Shown here piece after piece: positions 1 to 7,996 of a stretch of DNA of 64,000 nt. Source of the DNA: CAYTPI01 sp964439625 (GTDB lineage: Bacteria > Chloroflexota > Anaerolineae > Aggregatilineales > UBA3940); the NCBI GenBank assembly GCA_964439625.1, contig CAYTPI010000022.1:1-64000 (forward strand), written 5' to 3'. The position numbers were made by a program, and so were the translations under genes. The notes beneath the pieces are model-generated. The model saw only the letters and a program-made list of their open reading frames with translations. It had not been told where the DNA came from and searched no databases. Position 1 is the first letter of the stretch; each line of letters opens with the position of its first letter.

Positions 1-285
1 AGTACTGGACGGCCCTTCCGCTATGGTACTGTAGGCATTGCGATTGGCAGCAGTGGGCTAACAACATTAGTCGATGAACGCGGTAAACTAGATTTGTTCA
101 AGCGGAAGCTGCAAAGTACGTTGATTGGTAGAGCAGATGAGATCGCTGCGGCAGCGGGGTTGGTTGCGGGTCAAGGTGCTGAAGCAACTCCGATTATATT
201 GGTTCGCGGGCTGCGCTACACAACTGATGAGGCTGGTAGCGCTAGTGATTTAAGGCGCAGTGCGGATGGAGATCTATATCGGTGA
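1..285 (+). CDS. cofE: Coenzyme F420:L-glutamate ligase, C-terminal part
   Basis: This is the 3' end of a gene whose start lies before the window. CofE adds L-glutamate residues to F420-0 in GTP-dependent steps in the cytoplasm. The visible 94 residues read in frame from base 1 and contain the family's C-terminal hallmarks: GRPFRYGTVGIAIG, a DERGKLD segment, an ADEIAAAAGLV helix and the closing PIILVRGL strand. The stop overlaps the GTG start of the next gene by 4 bp (GTGA), which suggests translational coupling with the nitroreductase gene. In Actinobacteria these two activities are fused in FbiB; here they are separate but adjacent. Only the N-terminal part is missing, because of the window edge. 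Confidence 0.9.
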   Translation, partial: STGRPFRYGTVGIAIGSSGLTTLVDERGKLDLFKRKLQSTLIGRADEIAAAAGLVAGQGAEATPIILVRGLRYTTDEAGSASDLRRSADGDLYR

Positions 286-881
286 TAAGGCTACTTGACT
301 TAATTAAAAAACGGCGGTCGCTGCGGCGCTATGAGCCGCGGCCTGTTGCGCCTAATCTATTACAGATGGTGCTGGAGGCCGGTCGCTGGGGACCATCGGC
401 GCACAACCGTCAGCCATGGCGCTTTGTGGTGATTGAGTCATTTGAGACAAAAGAACGCCTTGCGCTGGATATGGGTGCTCGTTTGCGACGTGATCTAGAG
501 CGCGATGGTGTGCCGGAAGCGGTCATTCTGAAAGACATAGGGCGTTCGTATGAGCGAATTACGTGTGCTCCCGTTATCATCGTAGTCTGCGTGAGTATGA
601 TCGACATGGATACATACTCTGATGCCATTCGGCAGCACAACGAACATGTGATGGCAAGCCAGAGCGTCGCAATGGCGGCCCAGAATATGTTGTTAATGGC
701 CCATTCTTTGGGCCTTGGTGCTTGTTGGATGTGTGCCCCCCTATTTTGTCAGGATGTCGTCCAAGATAGCTTAACGCTGCCAGAGGACTATGAGCCAGAA
801 GGGTTGATCACAATGGGGTATCCGGCGCAGGTCAGAGAGAAGCGACGTCAGCCTTTAGCTACACGAGTCATATACCGGTGA
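282..881 (+). CDS. Nitroreductase-family protein, FbiB C-terminal-domain type (F420 biosynthesis)
   Basis: A 199-residue FMN-dependent nitroreductase-fold protein. The N-terminal KKRRSLRRYEPRPV segment and GPSAHNRQPWRFVV (about residues 37-50) are typical of the FMN phosphate and isoalloxazine binding regions. The C-terminal half (LGLGACWMCAPLF, ITMGYP) also fits. Its position between cofE and cofD, with 4-bp GTGA overlaps on both sides, argues that it is the stand-alone counterpart of the FbiB C-terminal domain, which reduces dehydro-F420 to F420 in mycobacteria. The start is GTG within the cofE stop. The specific reaction is inferred from context; the fold assignment is secure. Confidence 0.85.
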   Translation: MIRLLDLIKKRRSLRRYEPRPVAPNLLQMVLEAGRWGPSAHNRQPWRFVVIESFETKERLALDMGARLRRDLERDGVPEAVILKDIGRSYERITCAPVIIVVCVSMIDMDTYSDAIRQHNEHVMASQSVAMAAQNMLLMAHSLGLGACWMCAPLFCQDVVQDSLTLPEDYEPEGLITMGYPAQVREKRRQPLATRVIYR

Positions 882-1840
882 AAGAACAGATCGCGCTGCT
901 GGTCGGCGGGGTTGGTGGTGCGAAAGTTGCCTATGGACTAGCGCAGCTACTACCACCTGACTCACTGTCGATCATTGTAAATACTGGCGATGACTTTGTG
1001 CACCTTGGTTTACATGTCTCTCCAGATATTGATACGGTCATGTATACCTTGGCTGATATATCCAACAAGCAGCAAGGCTGGGGTCTGGAAGGCGACACGC
1101 TACAAGCGATGGGGTTGGTCAAGCGGTATGGTGGGCCGAGTTGGTTCAACTTAGGGGATAAAGACTTAGGGACGAACCTAACACGAACCGTTATGATGAA
1201 TGCAGGTCGTTCACTGACTGAGGTAACAACGCATCTTGCGCAGGCGTTGGGTGTCATGCACCCAATCTTACCCATGTCTGATGATGCCGTCCGGACAGAA
1301 TTGACGACGGATAAAGGCCGCTTAATTTTTCAGGAATACTTTGTGCGCGAGCGCTGGCAACCCAAAGTCGAAAAGATTGAGTTTGTCGGCAGTGAAACAG
1401 CCCGGGCGACTGATGCTGTACAAGAGGCGCTAGGACGCGCAACTGCAATCGTGCTAGGGCCATCTAATCCGTTTTTGAGCATTGACCCGATTCTATCTGT
1501 CAGGGAAATCCGAGAGGCATTATTGAATCGACGGGTACCATGTGTGGCAATTAGCCCAATTGTTAACGGTCAAGCATTGAAAGGGCCCGCAGCCAAACTG
1601 ATGCAGGAATTTGGGCGCGCTGTGTCGGTTGAAGGAATTGCTCAACACTACAGTGGACTGATCGACGCGCTAATAGTTGATGAAACTGATGGTAAATTGA
1701 AACAGTCGATTGAAGAAATTGGGATACACTGTGTAGTGAGACCAACCGTGATGACATCTGACGGGGAGAAAAAAGCGCTGGCTGGTGAGATTATCCGCTG
1801 GTTGCGCGCAGAGACATCTACACAGGGTGCCCTCAAGTAA
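878..1840 (+). CDS. cofD: 2-phospho-L-lactate transferase (CofD)
   Basis: A 320-residue transferase that joins the phospholactyl (or phosphoenolpyruvyl) moiety to 7,8-didemethyl-8-hydroxy-5-deazariboflavin (Fo), giving F420-0 or dehydro-F420-0. The N-terminal LVGGVGGAKVAYGLAQLL and IVNTGDDFVHLGLHVSPD blocks are diagnostic. LGPSNPFLSIDPIL and VAISPIVNGQALKGPAAKL further along are also conserved. The length is normal for the family. The GTG start lies inside the stop of the preceding gene (4-bp overlap), so the first three genes form one tightly coupled unit. If the enzyme uses PEP, the neighbouring nitroreductase would be needed to finish F420, which fits the gene order. Confidence 0.95.
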   Translation: MKEQIALLVGGVGGAKVAYGLAQLLPPDSLSIIVNTGDDFVHLGLHVSPDIDTVMYTLADISNKQQGWGLEGDTLQAMGLVKRYGGPSWFNLGDKDLGTNLTRTVMMNAGRSLTEVTTHLAQALGVMHPILPMSDDAVRTELTTDKGRLIFQEYFVRERWQPKVEKIEFVGSETARATDAVQEALGRATAIVLGPSNPFLSIDPILSVREIREALLNRRVPCVAISPIVNGQALKGPAAKLMQEFGRAVSVEGIAQHYSGLIDALIVDETDGKLKQSIEEIGIHCVVRPTVMTSDGEKKALAGEIIRWLRAETSTQGALK

Positions 1841-1879
1841 GCGGACGCGAACGGTTGTTGATTAAAGGAGTGCACTGTT

Positions 1880-2506
1880 ATGTCTACATGGGCCATTGTG
1901 CCAGTTAAACCACTTGTACGGTCAAAGAGCCGCTTGAATGAGGTGCTAACAAACCGTCAACGCGAGGCGCTGAGTAGCCACTTTCTACGACGCACGGTGG
2001 CAACTCTAAACGATATACCAGAGATCAGTCGTGTGCTGGTCGTCAGTCGCGATCCGCAGGCATTGGCAATCGCACGGAGTGTTGGCGCAAAAACACTCCA
2101 AGAGACGGGTTTGCCAGAACTTAATGATAGTCTACAACGGGCGACTCAAGTGGTGTTGGCATGGAACGCAAGCAGTATTATTGTGCTGCCGATTGACCTA
2201 CCGATGCTGACAGCAGATGATGTCATAGATGTTCTCCAACTTGGACGACAGTACCCATCCGTCATTGCTATTGCACCAGATGAGCGGGGCACCGGCACCA
2301 ACGCCTTGTATCTGAAGCCGCCGGGTTTGCTGCGGTATCACTATGGGGTGAACAGCTTCTTGAAGCACAGGAGTGCAGCAGAACAAAAGGGACTGCCGGT
2401 TGAAGTCATTCACAACCTCAACCTGTCGTTAGATGTGGATACACCAGATGATCTCGAGCAGTTCAAACAGCGTTACCGCGGTGCTTCCAAACTGCTGGCT
2501 GTTTAA
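1880..2506 (+). CDS. cofC: 2-phospho-L-lactate / PEP guanylyltransferase (CofC)
   Basis: A 208-residue nucleotidyltransferase that activates phospholactate or phosphoenolpyruvate with GTP for CofD. The N-terminal AIVPVKPLVRSKSRL is the CofC version of the sugar-nucleotide-transferase glycine-rich loop. VLPIDLPMLTADDV (about residues 101-114) carries the metal-binding acidic residue, and LSLDVDTPDDL near the C-terminus is typical. The ATG has a clear ribosome binding site, AAAGGAG, about 9 bases upstream, so initiation is independent even though cofD ends only 39 bp earlier. The gene for Fo synthase (cofG/cofH or fbiC) is not in the window. Assignment is firm. Confidence 0.93.
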   Translation: MSTWAIVPVKPLVRSKSRLNEVLTNRQREALSSHFLRRTVATLNDIPEISRVLVVSRDPQALAIARSVGAKTLQETGLPELNDSLQRATQVVLAWNASSIIVLPIDLPMLTADDVIDVLQLGRQYPSVIAIAPDERGTGTNALYLKPPGLLRYHYGVNSFLKHRSAAEQKGLPVEVIHNLNLSLDVDTPDDLEQFKQRYRGASKLLAV

Positions 2507-2530
2507 GCAGAGAAAGTAGCCTACCTGATA

Positions 2531-3394
2531 ATGCCTGACCGCACGTTTGAATACCTCGCCCCAGATACCATCGAAGAGGCCGATAGACTGTTAAACCGAC
2601 CTGGCGTTAAGACCCTACTGCTAGCGGGCGGTACGGGTCTCAGTGAAGCGGACTTGCTGCAAGCCGATACCATTGTGCAATTAGCCAACTTGCAACTGAA
2701 CTTCATTGAGCGACGGCAGAACCTAATCCACATCGGAGCCATGACCTCATTGGCTAAGATAGCTCACGAATTGGTTGATGTTGCCGCTGGCAGCCTTGCA
2801 AAAACGGTACAAGCAGGGATTGTTCCGGCTAGCTTGCTCCAACAAGCCACCATCGGCGGGATGCTCGCCAGCGGTGACATCCATACAGCGCTGAGCGTGA
2901 TGCTGGGGGCGCTTAATGCACGCATCAAGATTTATAAGATGGCGGGCGAAGCGCCTTCATGGGCTGAGATAACCAAGCAGGTGCGCATCAATAATGGGCT
3001 GGGCCCTCGTATTTTAACCGCTATCTCGCTGAATATTCCTGATGAGGTTGGCTCGCTGGGGAAGTTTGCGGCTGCCAATAGCCAACTTGATGACCAACAA
3101 GCAGCCCGTGCAGTAGCCTCAGCGGCTGTTGTATTGCGACGTCGGAGAGATACGGTGCAGGCAAATATTGTTGTTGGTGGTGTACGGGTTGATCTTATCT
3201 CTCATCAGGTACGTTATCGCATTGGAGATGAGGATTCTGCCATCAGGCGGGCGGAAACATATTTTACGAACCTACGTGGCCCTACTGCAATGTACCTCAG
3301 TGATGATATTGCTGATATGGCTGTACGCCGCGAAGCAGCACCACGCCTTGTCGCTCAAGCATTTGACAGAGCGTTAACCCAAATTTCATATTAA
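2531..3394 (+). CDS. Molybdenum-hydroxylase FAD-binding subunit-like protein (CoxM type, divergent)
   Basis: A 287-residue protein resembling the medium, FAD-binding subunit of CO/xanthine dehydrogenase-type enzymes. FEYLAPDTIEEADRLL matches the family N-terminus. LLAGGTGLSEADLL and ATIGGMLASGD correspond to the two FAD pyrophosphate-binding motifs (AGGTDLL and TIGGNIA), each with substitutions. It starts 24 bp after cofC. A second, more canonical FAD domain is fused to a [2Fe-2S] domain at 6176-7597, so this one is an extra copy; it may serve another hydroxylase, act as a structural paralogue, or be degenerating. Whether it binds FAD cannot be judged from sequence alone. Confidence 0.75.
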   Translation: MPDRTFEYLAPDTIEEADRLLNRPGVKTLLLAGGTGLSEADLLQADTIVQLANLQLNFIERRQNLIHIGAMTSLAKIAHELVDVAAGSLAKTVQAGIVPASLLQQATIGGMLASGDIHTALSVMLGALNARIKIYKMAGEAPSWAEITKQVRINNGLGPRILTAISLNIPDEVGSLGKFAAANSQLDDQQAARAVASAAVVLRRRRDTVQANIVVGGVRVDLISHQVRYRIGDEDSAIRRAETYFTNLRGPTAMYLSDDIADMAVRREAAPRLVAQAFDRALTQISY

Positions 3395-3421
3395 TGCCTG
3401 CCTCTCCCCTTTTTCATTGAT

Positions 3422-6085
3422 ATGCTAAAGCATCTTAGATTTTATAAGCATAGCAAGGCTGAATGGTTGCTAGCGCTTGTGGCATTTTGCGTCGGTTATG
3501 GGCTGCGTATCTTCCGGTTGGATGCGAAAGATATTTGGTGGGATGAAGCCCACAGTTGGTGGTATGCGTCAATGCCGCTGTTCGAAGGTATTCGGCTGGG
3601 CATGGCTGAATGGACAGGTGCGGTTGGCGACCCCTTCTACCCGATCTTGCTGAGCATATGGTTGCAAGCTACCGGCGAAAGTGTATTCACGATGCGCTAT
3701 CTCAGCTTGTTGTTGAGTATGCTGAGCGTTGCCTTTGCCGCTAGATTGGGTCTAGTTGCATTCAAACGCCCTGTTTGGCTCGCTGGCTTATGGATTACGA
3801 GCACCTCAGCGATTTTGATTTTCTACTCTCAAGAAGTGCGCCAATATACGCTGACACCATTAATCATGTTGACGATGCTATTGATGGTGGTGCGTATTCA
3901 ACAAACAGATGGGCGCAGCATCTGGGCATGGTTTGGGCTTGCCGCAGCAGAAGCATTGGGGTTGTATACGCACAGCTTTATGGCGTTTGGGATTGTCGGG
4001 GTAAACGTCTGGTTGGGTTTGATCTGGCTGCGGCACCTCCGTCAGCCTGCGGTTGACTCTAGTTACTGGTTTGGGGTGTGGATGTTCAGCCAGGTTGTAG
4101 CGCTGCTCGCGATTGGGCCTGCGCTTCCAAATTACATTGCTCGGACGGCGGCGGGCGGTAGCGTGTTTGTTCAACTAGAACTGCCGTTCATTATCAACGC
4201 TGTTTGGAGTTTGCTATTGGGCATCCCTTGGGAGCACGCTACTGATCCCTTGTTGGTGCGTGTTTGGGCGGGATTGTTCATGCTTAGCTTCATGGTAGGG
4301 ATTATGCTAGCGCGGCTGGGCCGGGTAGATGTTGACTTGATGCTCGTCGTGTTTGTTACGATGGCTTTGGCTTTCGCCTATTGGTGGCTGACGCCGATCA
4401 TTCATCCTCGGTATTTATTGTTTCTTAGTGGCCCTTTGTTTGTCGTTATTGCGGCGCTGATAGTGCGATTGTGGCGGTACTCTGTGCTGCTATCTGGCTT
4501 ATTGATCGGCAGTTGGGGGCTCGTAACTATGTTTAACCTTGGCAATCTATACACCGGGCGTCACTTTGGCTACCGGCACGACCCATCGCAGCAAGTAGTA
4601 CAGGCGGCCGCGAACAATACAGATGGTGTTATTTCTGTTGACCCGTATGATTTTTCGCTTCGGTATTATGGTTTGAGCGAACCAGATTTTCTAGCGGCGG
4701 GCTTGGACGAAGGGCTAAACACACCTGACGATATTGCTGCTTTTCTGGATAATCGCGAGCGAGTGGATGTCATCCGTTTTCATGCAGAGCGTAGTGATGT
4801 CCGGGGTGTAATCCCCTATGCGCTTGAGCAGCACGGGCAGCTTGAACACGTAACTGCTTTCGAGAGCTACCAAATATTTACCTACGCAATCGACGATCAT
4901 ATACCCTCCCCCCGTCAAGGTGACGTGAATTATCTATGGCCGCAGATGCAATTGATTGGGTATCAATTAGATGCTGGTAATACAGTCACGCTGGTATTAG
5001 ATTGGGTTGGTACTAGCCCAACCCAGAATTATTCGGCGGTCGTCAGAGTGTACGATGCAGAGACTAACTGGCTGTTAGCAGAAGTTGGCAAGCCAATTTT
5101 TAACGCGCGACGAGCGCCAACGTCAGAATGGGTTGGTCATGAACAAGCGAGACAGTATTTCAATATCCCACTGCCAGCGGGGATGCCTCAAATTCCAGTG
5201 GAAGTTGAGATAACACTGGTTGAAACAGCTACAGCCCAGCCGATTGGGTTGACATCTGAACCGGGGCAGCGAGTTGAACTGCCAGAACAGGTGATAATCG
5301 GGGTAGTTGACAGTGCAAGCCCGTATGCGGCGCGGCAGGTGGTGCAGCCTGTGGCTGAAGCGATCATCAGCGGTTATATGCTTGATGCTCAACCTGTACC
5401 TCAAGGCGGAAGAACATATATCACATTACGCTGGGAAGAGCCGCCTAATGTCGTTGCGGATGCCAATGCTGAAATCGTTTTAAGACAAGGCAACACGATC
5501 ATTGCTCGGACAGCAAGCGAACCACTTGATGGGCGAGAACCTGCACCGACGGAACCCTGGTTAGACAGACGGTTAATGATAATTGATGAGGCAGCGGCGG
5601 CTGGTGATGCTGAGTTAACTGTTCAATATGGTGCAGAGTCTGTAGATATTGGGCAGATAGAGATATCAGATTTTGCACGGGTTTTTATAGCGCCAGAATA
5701 CGCTCAGTCTGTTGATGTGCGCTTTGGCGACGCTGTGACGCTTATTGGTGCGACGATTGATGCGACCGAAGAACAGGCATCCGTTCGGTTGGTGTGGCGC
5801 GGCGGAGCGGAGGCACAGATGATGGATGACCAGAGCGTGTTTGTGCATCTGGTAGAGGCTGATACTGGGGTCATCATTACGCAACATGATGGGATGCCGG
5901 TGTATGGTCAACGGCCAACTAGCACCTGGGCCGAGGGTGAATATATCATCGATGAGCACCCGTTGAATGTTGATGTTACTAGATTGGAGAATGCTGAGAT
6001 TCGGGTAGGCCTGTACGATCCCCAAACGTTTATCCGCATACAAACTGATACTCGTAATGATAGTGTAACATTAATACTTGAGTAG
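3422..6085 (+). CDS. Polytopic membrane glycosyltransferase, ArnT/PMT-like (GT39/GT83 type), with C-terminal beta-rich domain
   Basis: An 887-residue integral membrane protein. About a dozen hydrophobic segments fill residues 15-400, and an IWWDEAH motif (D41-E42) follows the first helix. This acidic pair in the first extracytoplasmic loop is the catalytic and metal-binding signature of GT-C glycosyltransferases using polyprenyl-phosphate sugars. From about residue 500 the protein is soluble and beta-rich; the last ~120 residues (WAEGEYIIDEH, IRVGLYDPQTF) are also found, recognisably, at the end of two other glycosyltransferases in this window. The donor and acceptor are unknown. It interrupts the molybdenum hydroxylase gene set, has no obvious functional link to it and has a weak ribosome binding site. 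Confidence 0.8.
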   Translation: MLKHLRFYKHSKAEWLLALVAFCVGYGLRIFRLDAKDIWWDEAHSWWYASMPLFEGIRLGMAEWTGAVGDPFYPILLSIWLQATGESVFTMRYLSLLLSMLSVAFAARLGLVAFKRPVWLAGLWITSTSAILIFYSQEVRQYTLTPLIMLTMLLMVVRIQQTDGRSIWAWFGLAAAEALGLYTHSFMAFGIVGVNVWLGLIWLRHLRQPAVDSSYWFGVWMFSQVVALLAIGPALPNYIARTAAGGSVFVQLELPFIINAVWSLLLGIPWEHATDPLLVRVWAGLFMLSFMVGIMLARLGRVDVDLMLVVFVTMALAFAYWWLTPIIHPRYLLFLSGPLFVVIAALIVRLWRYSVLLSGLLIGSWGLVTMFNLGNLYTGRHFGYRHDPSQQVVQAAANNTDGVISVDPYDFSLRYYGLSEPDFLAAGLDEGLNTPDDIAAFLDNRERVDVIRFHAERSDVRGVIPYALEQHGQLEHVTAFESYQIFTYAIDDHIPSPRQGDVNYLWPQMQLIGYQLDAGNTVTLVLDWVGTSPTQNYSAVVRVYDAETNWLLAEVGKPIFNARRAPTSEWVGHEQARQYFNIPLPAGMPQIPVEVEITLVETATAQPIGLTSEPGQRVELPEQVIIGVVDSASPYAARQVVQPVAEAIISGYMLDAQPVPQGGRTYITLRWEEPPNVVADANAEIVLRQGNTIIARTASEPLDGREPAPTEPWLDRRLMIIDEAAAAGDAELTVQYGAESVDIGQIEISDFARVFIAPEYAQSVDVRFGDAVTLIGATIDATEEQASVRLVWRGGAEAQMMDDQSVFVHLVEADTGVIITQHDGMPVYGQRPTSTWAEGEYIIDEHPLNVDVTRLENAEIRVGLYDPQTFIRIQTDTRNDSVTLILE

Positions 6086-6175
6086 CGGCGCTGGGCCAGT
6101 CAGTTTGTTTGATTTAACTGATCAACCTCCATATACTAAGCGCAATTTTTACGTGGAATTGTCCAAGGATTACCC

Positions 6176-7597
6176 ATGTGGGAGACCTACTACACGCCAA
6201 CCTCATTAGGTGAAGCCGCACGATACCTCGCTGAACACAAAGACTCTGCGCGCATCATCGCAGGGGGAACAGACTTACTGATTGAGCTAGAACGCAAGCT
6301 GCGCACGGGTATTGCTACCCTCATTGACATTACGCGGATACCGGGTCTCGATGATGTTATTCTAGGCGATGACGGCAAGTTGCACATCGGGCCGTTGGCG
6401 ACGCAGAACCACGTCGCGGCTTCTGATTTATGCAAGACTCATGCCCTACCGTTAGCTTTGGCGGCATGGTCGGAGGCCTCGCCACAGATACGCAATCGCG
6501 CGACAGTGGCGGGCAACATCATCACAGCATCGCCTGCCAATGATACGATTACACCGCTGATGGCACTTGATGCGGAAGTAACATTGTTATCCGTGCGTGG
6601 CACACGGGTGGTTGCCCTAAGCGACTTCTACCCAGGTATCCGGCAGACGGTTATGGAAGCAGACGAAATTGTGACTGATATCGCAATTGCACCGTTAAAC
6701 CCTGATGCAACAAAGAGTATATTCATCAAGTTGGGGCTGCGTAAAGCGCAGGCTATTTCCGTGATCAACATTGTTGTAGTGCTGCACTTTAATGGTGACA
6801 TCATTGAGAAAGCCGCTGTAACCTTTGGTAGTGTGGCCCCGACTATCGTCCATGCAGAGGCTGTCGAGCAGGCGCTAGTTGGTCAACCTTTGACTGAGGT
6901 TGTCATTCAAAAAGTGGCACCGCTGGCTCTTGAGGCGGCAGACCCAATCAGCGATGTACGCAGCTCAGCGGGCTATCGCATAGATATGCTCAAAACGCTG
7001 ACAAAACGGGCCTTGATGACCATCCTCAATGGTGAAGAGCGGCTTGGTCTGCAAGTAGATGCCCCGATGCTCTGGGGGAGCAACCAGTTTAAGGTGCAAG
7101 CCGCGCCCGCTGCTGCTGTGACGCATAATAGTGAGCGTGCCATTGAGACGACAATCAACGGAGAGCGCGTGACAGTCGAGAATGCCAATCACAAGACACT
7201 GCTGCGCATGCTACGCGAAAATGCTGGGTTAATGGGTACCAAAGAAGGCTGCGCTGAAGGTGAATGTGGTGCTTGTACTATCTTCCTTGATGGAGCGGCG
7301 GTAATGAGTTGTTTGGTGGCTGCACCGCGTGCGCATGGCGCAGATATTGTGACTGTTGAGCAGTTGGTATCTGATGGTGAGATGCACCCCTTACAAACGT
7401 CTTTCGTTGAGAGAGATGCTGTTCAGTGTGGCTATTGCACGCCGGGTATCGTAATGGCAGGCGCTAAACTCCTTGAGGAAAAACAAAATGTCAGCCGAGA
7501 AGACATCGAAGTGGCGTTGGGGGGCAACTTGTGCCGCTGCACAGGCTACTATAGCATTATTAAAGCAATACAAGATGCAAGCCAAATGGGAGACTAA
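6176..7597 (+). CDS. Fused FAD-binding and [2Fe-2S] subunit of a molybdenum hydroxylase
   Basis: A 473-residue fusion. Residues 1-285 form the FAD domain, with AGGTDLLIELERKL and ATVAGNIITASPANDT as FAD-binding motifs and a CoxM-type C-terminal subdomain. After a linker, residues 325-470 form the small iron-sulfur subunit: a plant-ferredoxin cluster with C359, C364, C367 and C379, then an all-helical second cluster with C418, C421, C453 and C455. The order FAD then Fe-S is the reverse of xanthine dehydrogenase small subunits, where the Fe-S domain comes first. It would pass electrons from the Mo subunit at 7997 to FAD. All cluster cysteines are present, so it should be functional. Confidence 0.92.
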   Translation: MWETYYTPTSLGEAARYLAEHKDSARIIAGGTDLLIELERKLRTGIATLIDITRIPGLDDVILGDDGKLHIGPLATQNHVAASDLCKTHALPLALAAWSEASPQIRNRATVAGNIITASPANDTITPLMALDAEVTLLSVRGTRVVALSDFYPGIRQTVMEADEIVTDIAIAPLNPDATKSIFIKLGLRKAQAISVINIVVVLHFNGDIIEKAAVTFGSVAPTIVHAEAVEQALVGQPLTEVVIQKVAPLALEAADPISDVRSSAGYRIDMLKTLTKRALMTILNGEERLGLQVDAPMLWGSNQFKVQAAPAAAVTHNSERAIETTINGERVTVENANHKTLLRMLRENAGLMGTKEGCAEGECGACTIFLDGAAVMSCLVAAPRAHGADIVTVEQLVSDGEMHPLQTSFVERDAVQCGYCTPGIVMAGAKLLEEKQNVSREDIEVALGGNLCRCTGYYSIIKAIQDASQMGD

Positions 7598-7600
7598 TCG

Positions 7601-7981
7601 ATGGGGCGTCGGCTCAATGAAGAGACCGTAGCAGTGGGTATGGCTCCACTACTGGGTTTTATTATTCTAGTTGGTGTGGTTGGTGGTACGTTCTTGATTT
7701 CGCCAAGCATTATACGATTTATGACGACTCAGGTCGTGGTTGCTGGGTTGTTTGGGCAAATTTTACCAGTTTCCTTTCCAGCCGGTTGGCCTTACATCCT
7801 ACAACGGTTGGTGGTTACTAGCTTTGGAGCCTTAGTGGCTTTTATCTTGGTGGTTATTTTGATCTTTACCATACAAGGTCAGGACGTAGACCCGACGGAT
7901 GTCAACCCGGAGGATATCCGTAATGAAAAGAAAGCATCACTCGACCGTAAAAAGAAAGCTGGTCGCAGAAGACGCTATTAG
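7601..7981 (+). CDS. Small membrane protein of unknown function between molybdenum-hydroxylase subunits
   Basis: A 126-residue protein that I do not recognise. It has two long hydrophobic segments (about residues 14-37 and 70-92) and a possible third around 43-55, followed by a strongly charged tail ending KKKAGRRRRY, consistent with a cytoplasmic C-terminus. The ATG is only 3 bp after the stop of the fused FAD/[2Fe-2S] gene and the gene ends 15 bp before the Mo-binding subunit, so it is almost certainly co-transcribed with them. A membrane anchor or docking partner for the hydroxylase is a reasonable guess from position, but no motif supports it. Confidence 0.7.
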   Translation: MGRRLNEETVAVGMAPLLGFIILVGVVGGTFLISPSIIRFMTTQVVVAGLFGQILPVSFPAGWPYILQRLVVTSFGALVAFILVVILIFTIQGQDVDPTDVNPEDIRNEKKASLDRKKKAGRRRRY

Positions 7982-7996
7982 AAGAGGAGAGTTTGT

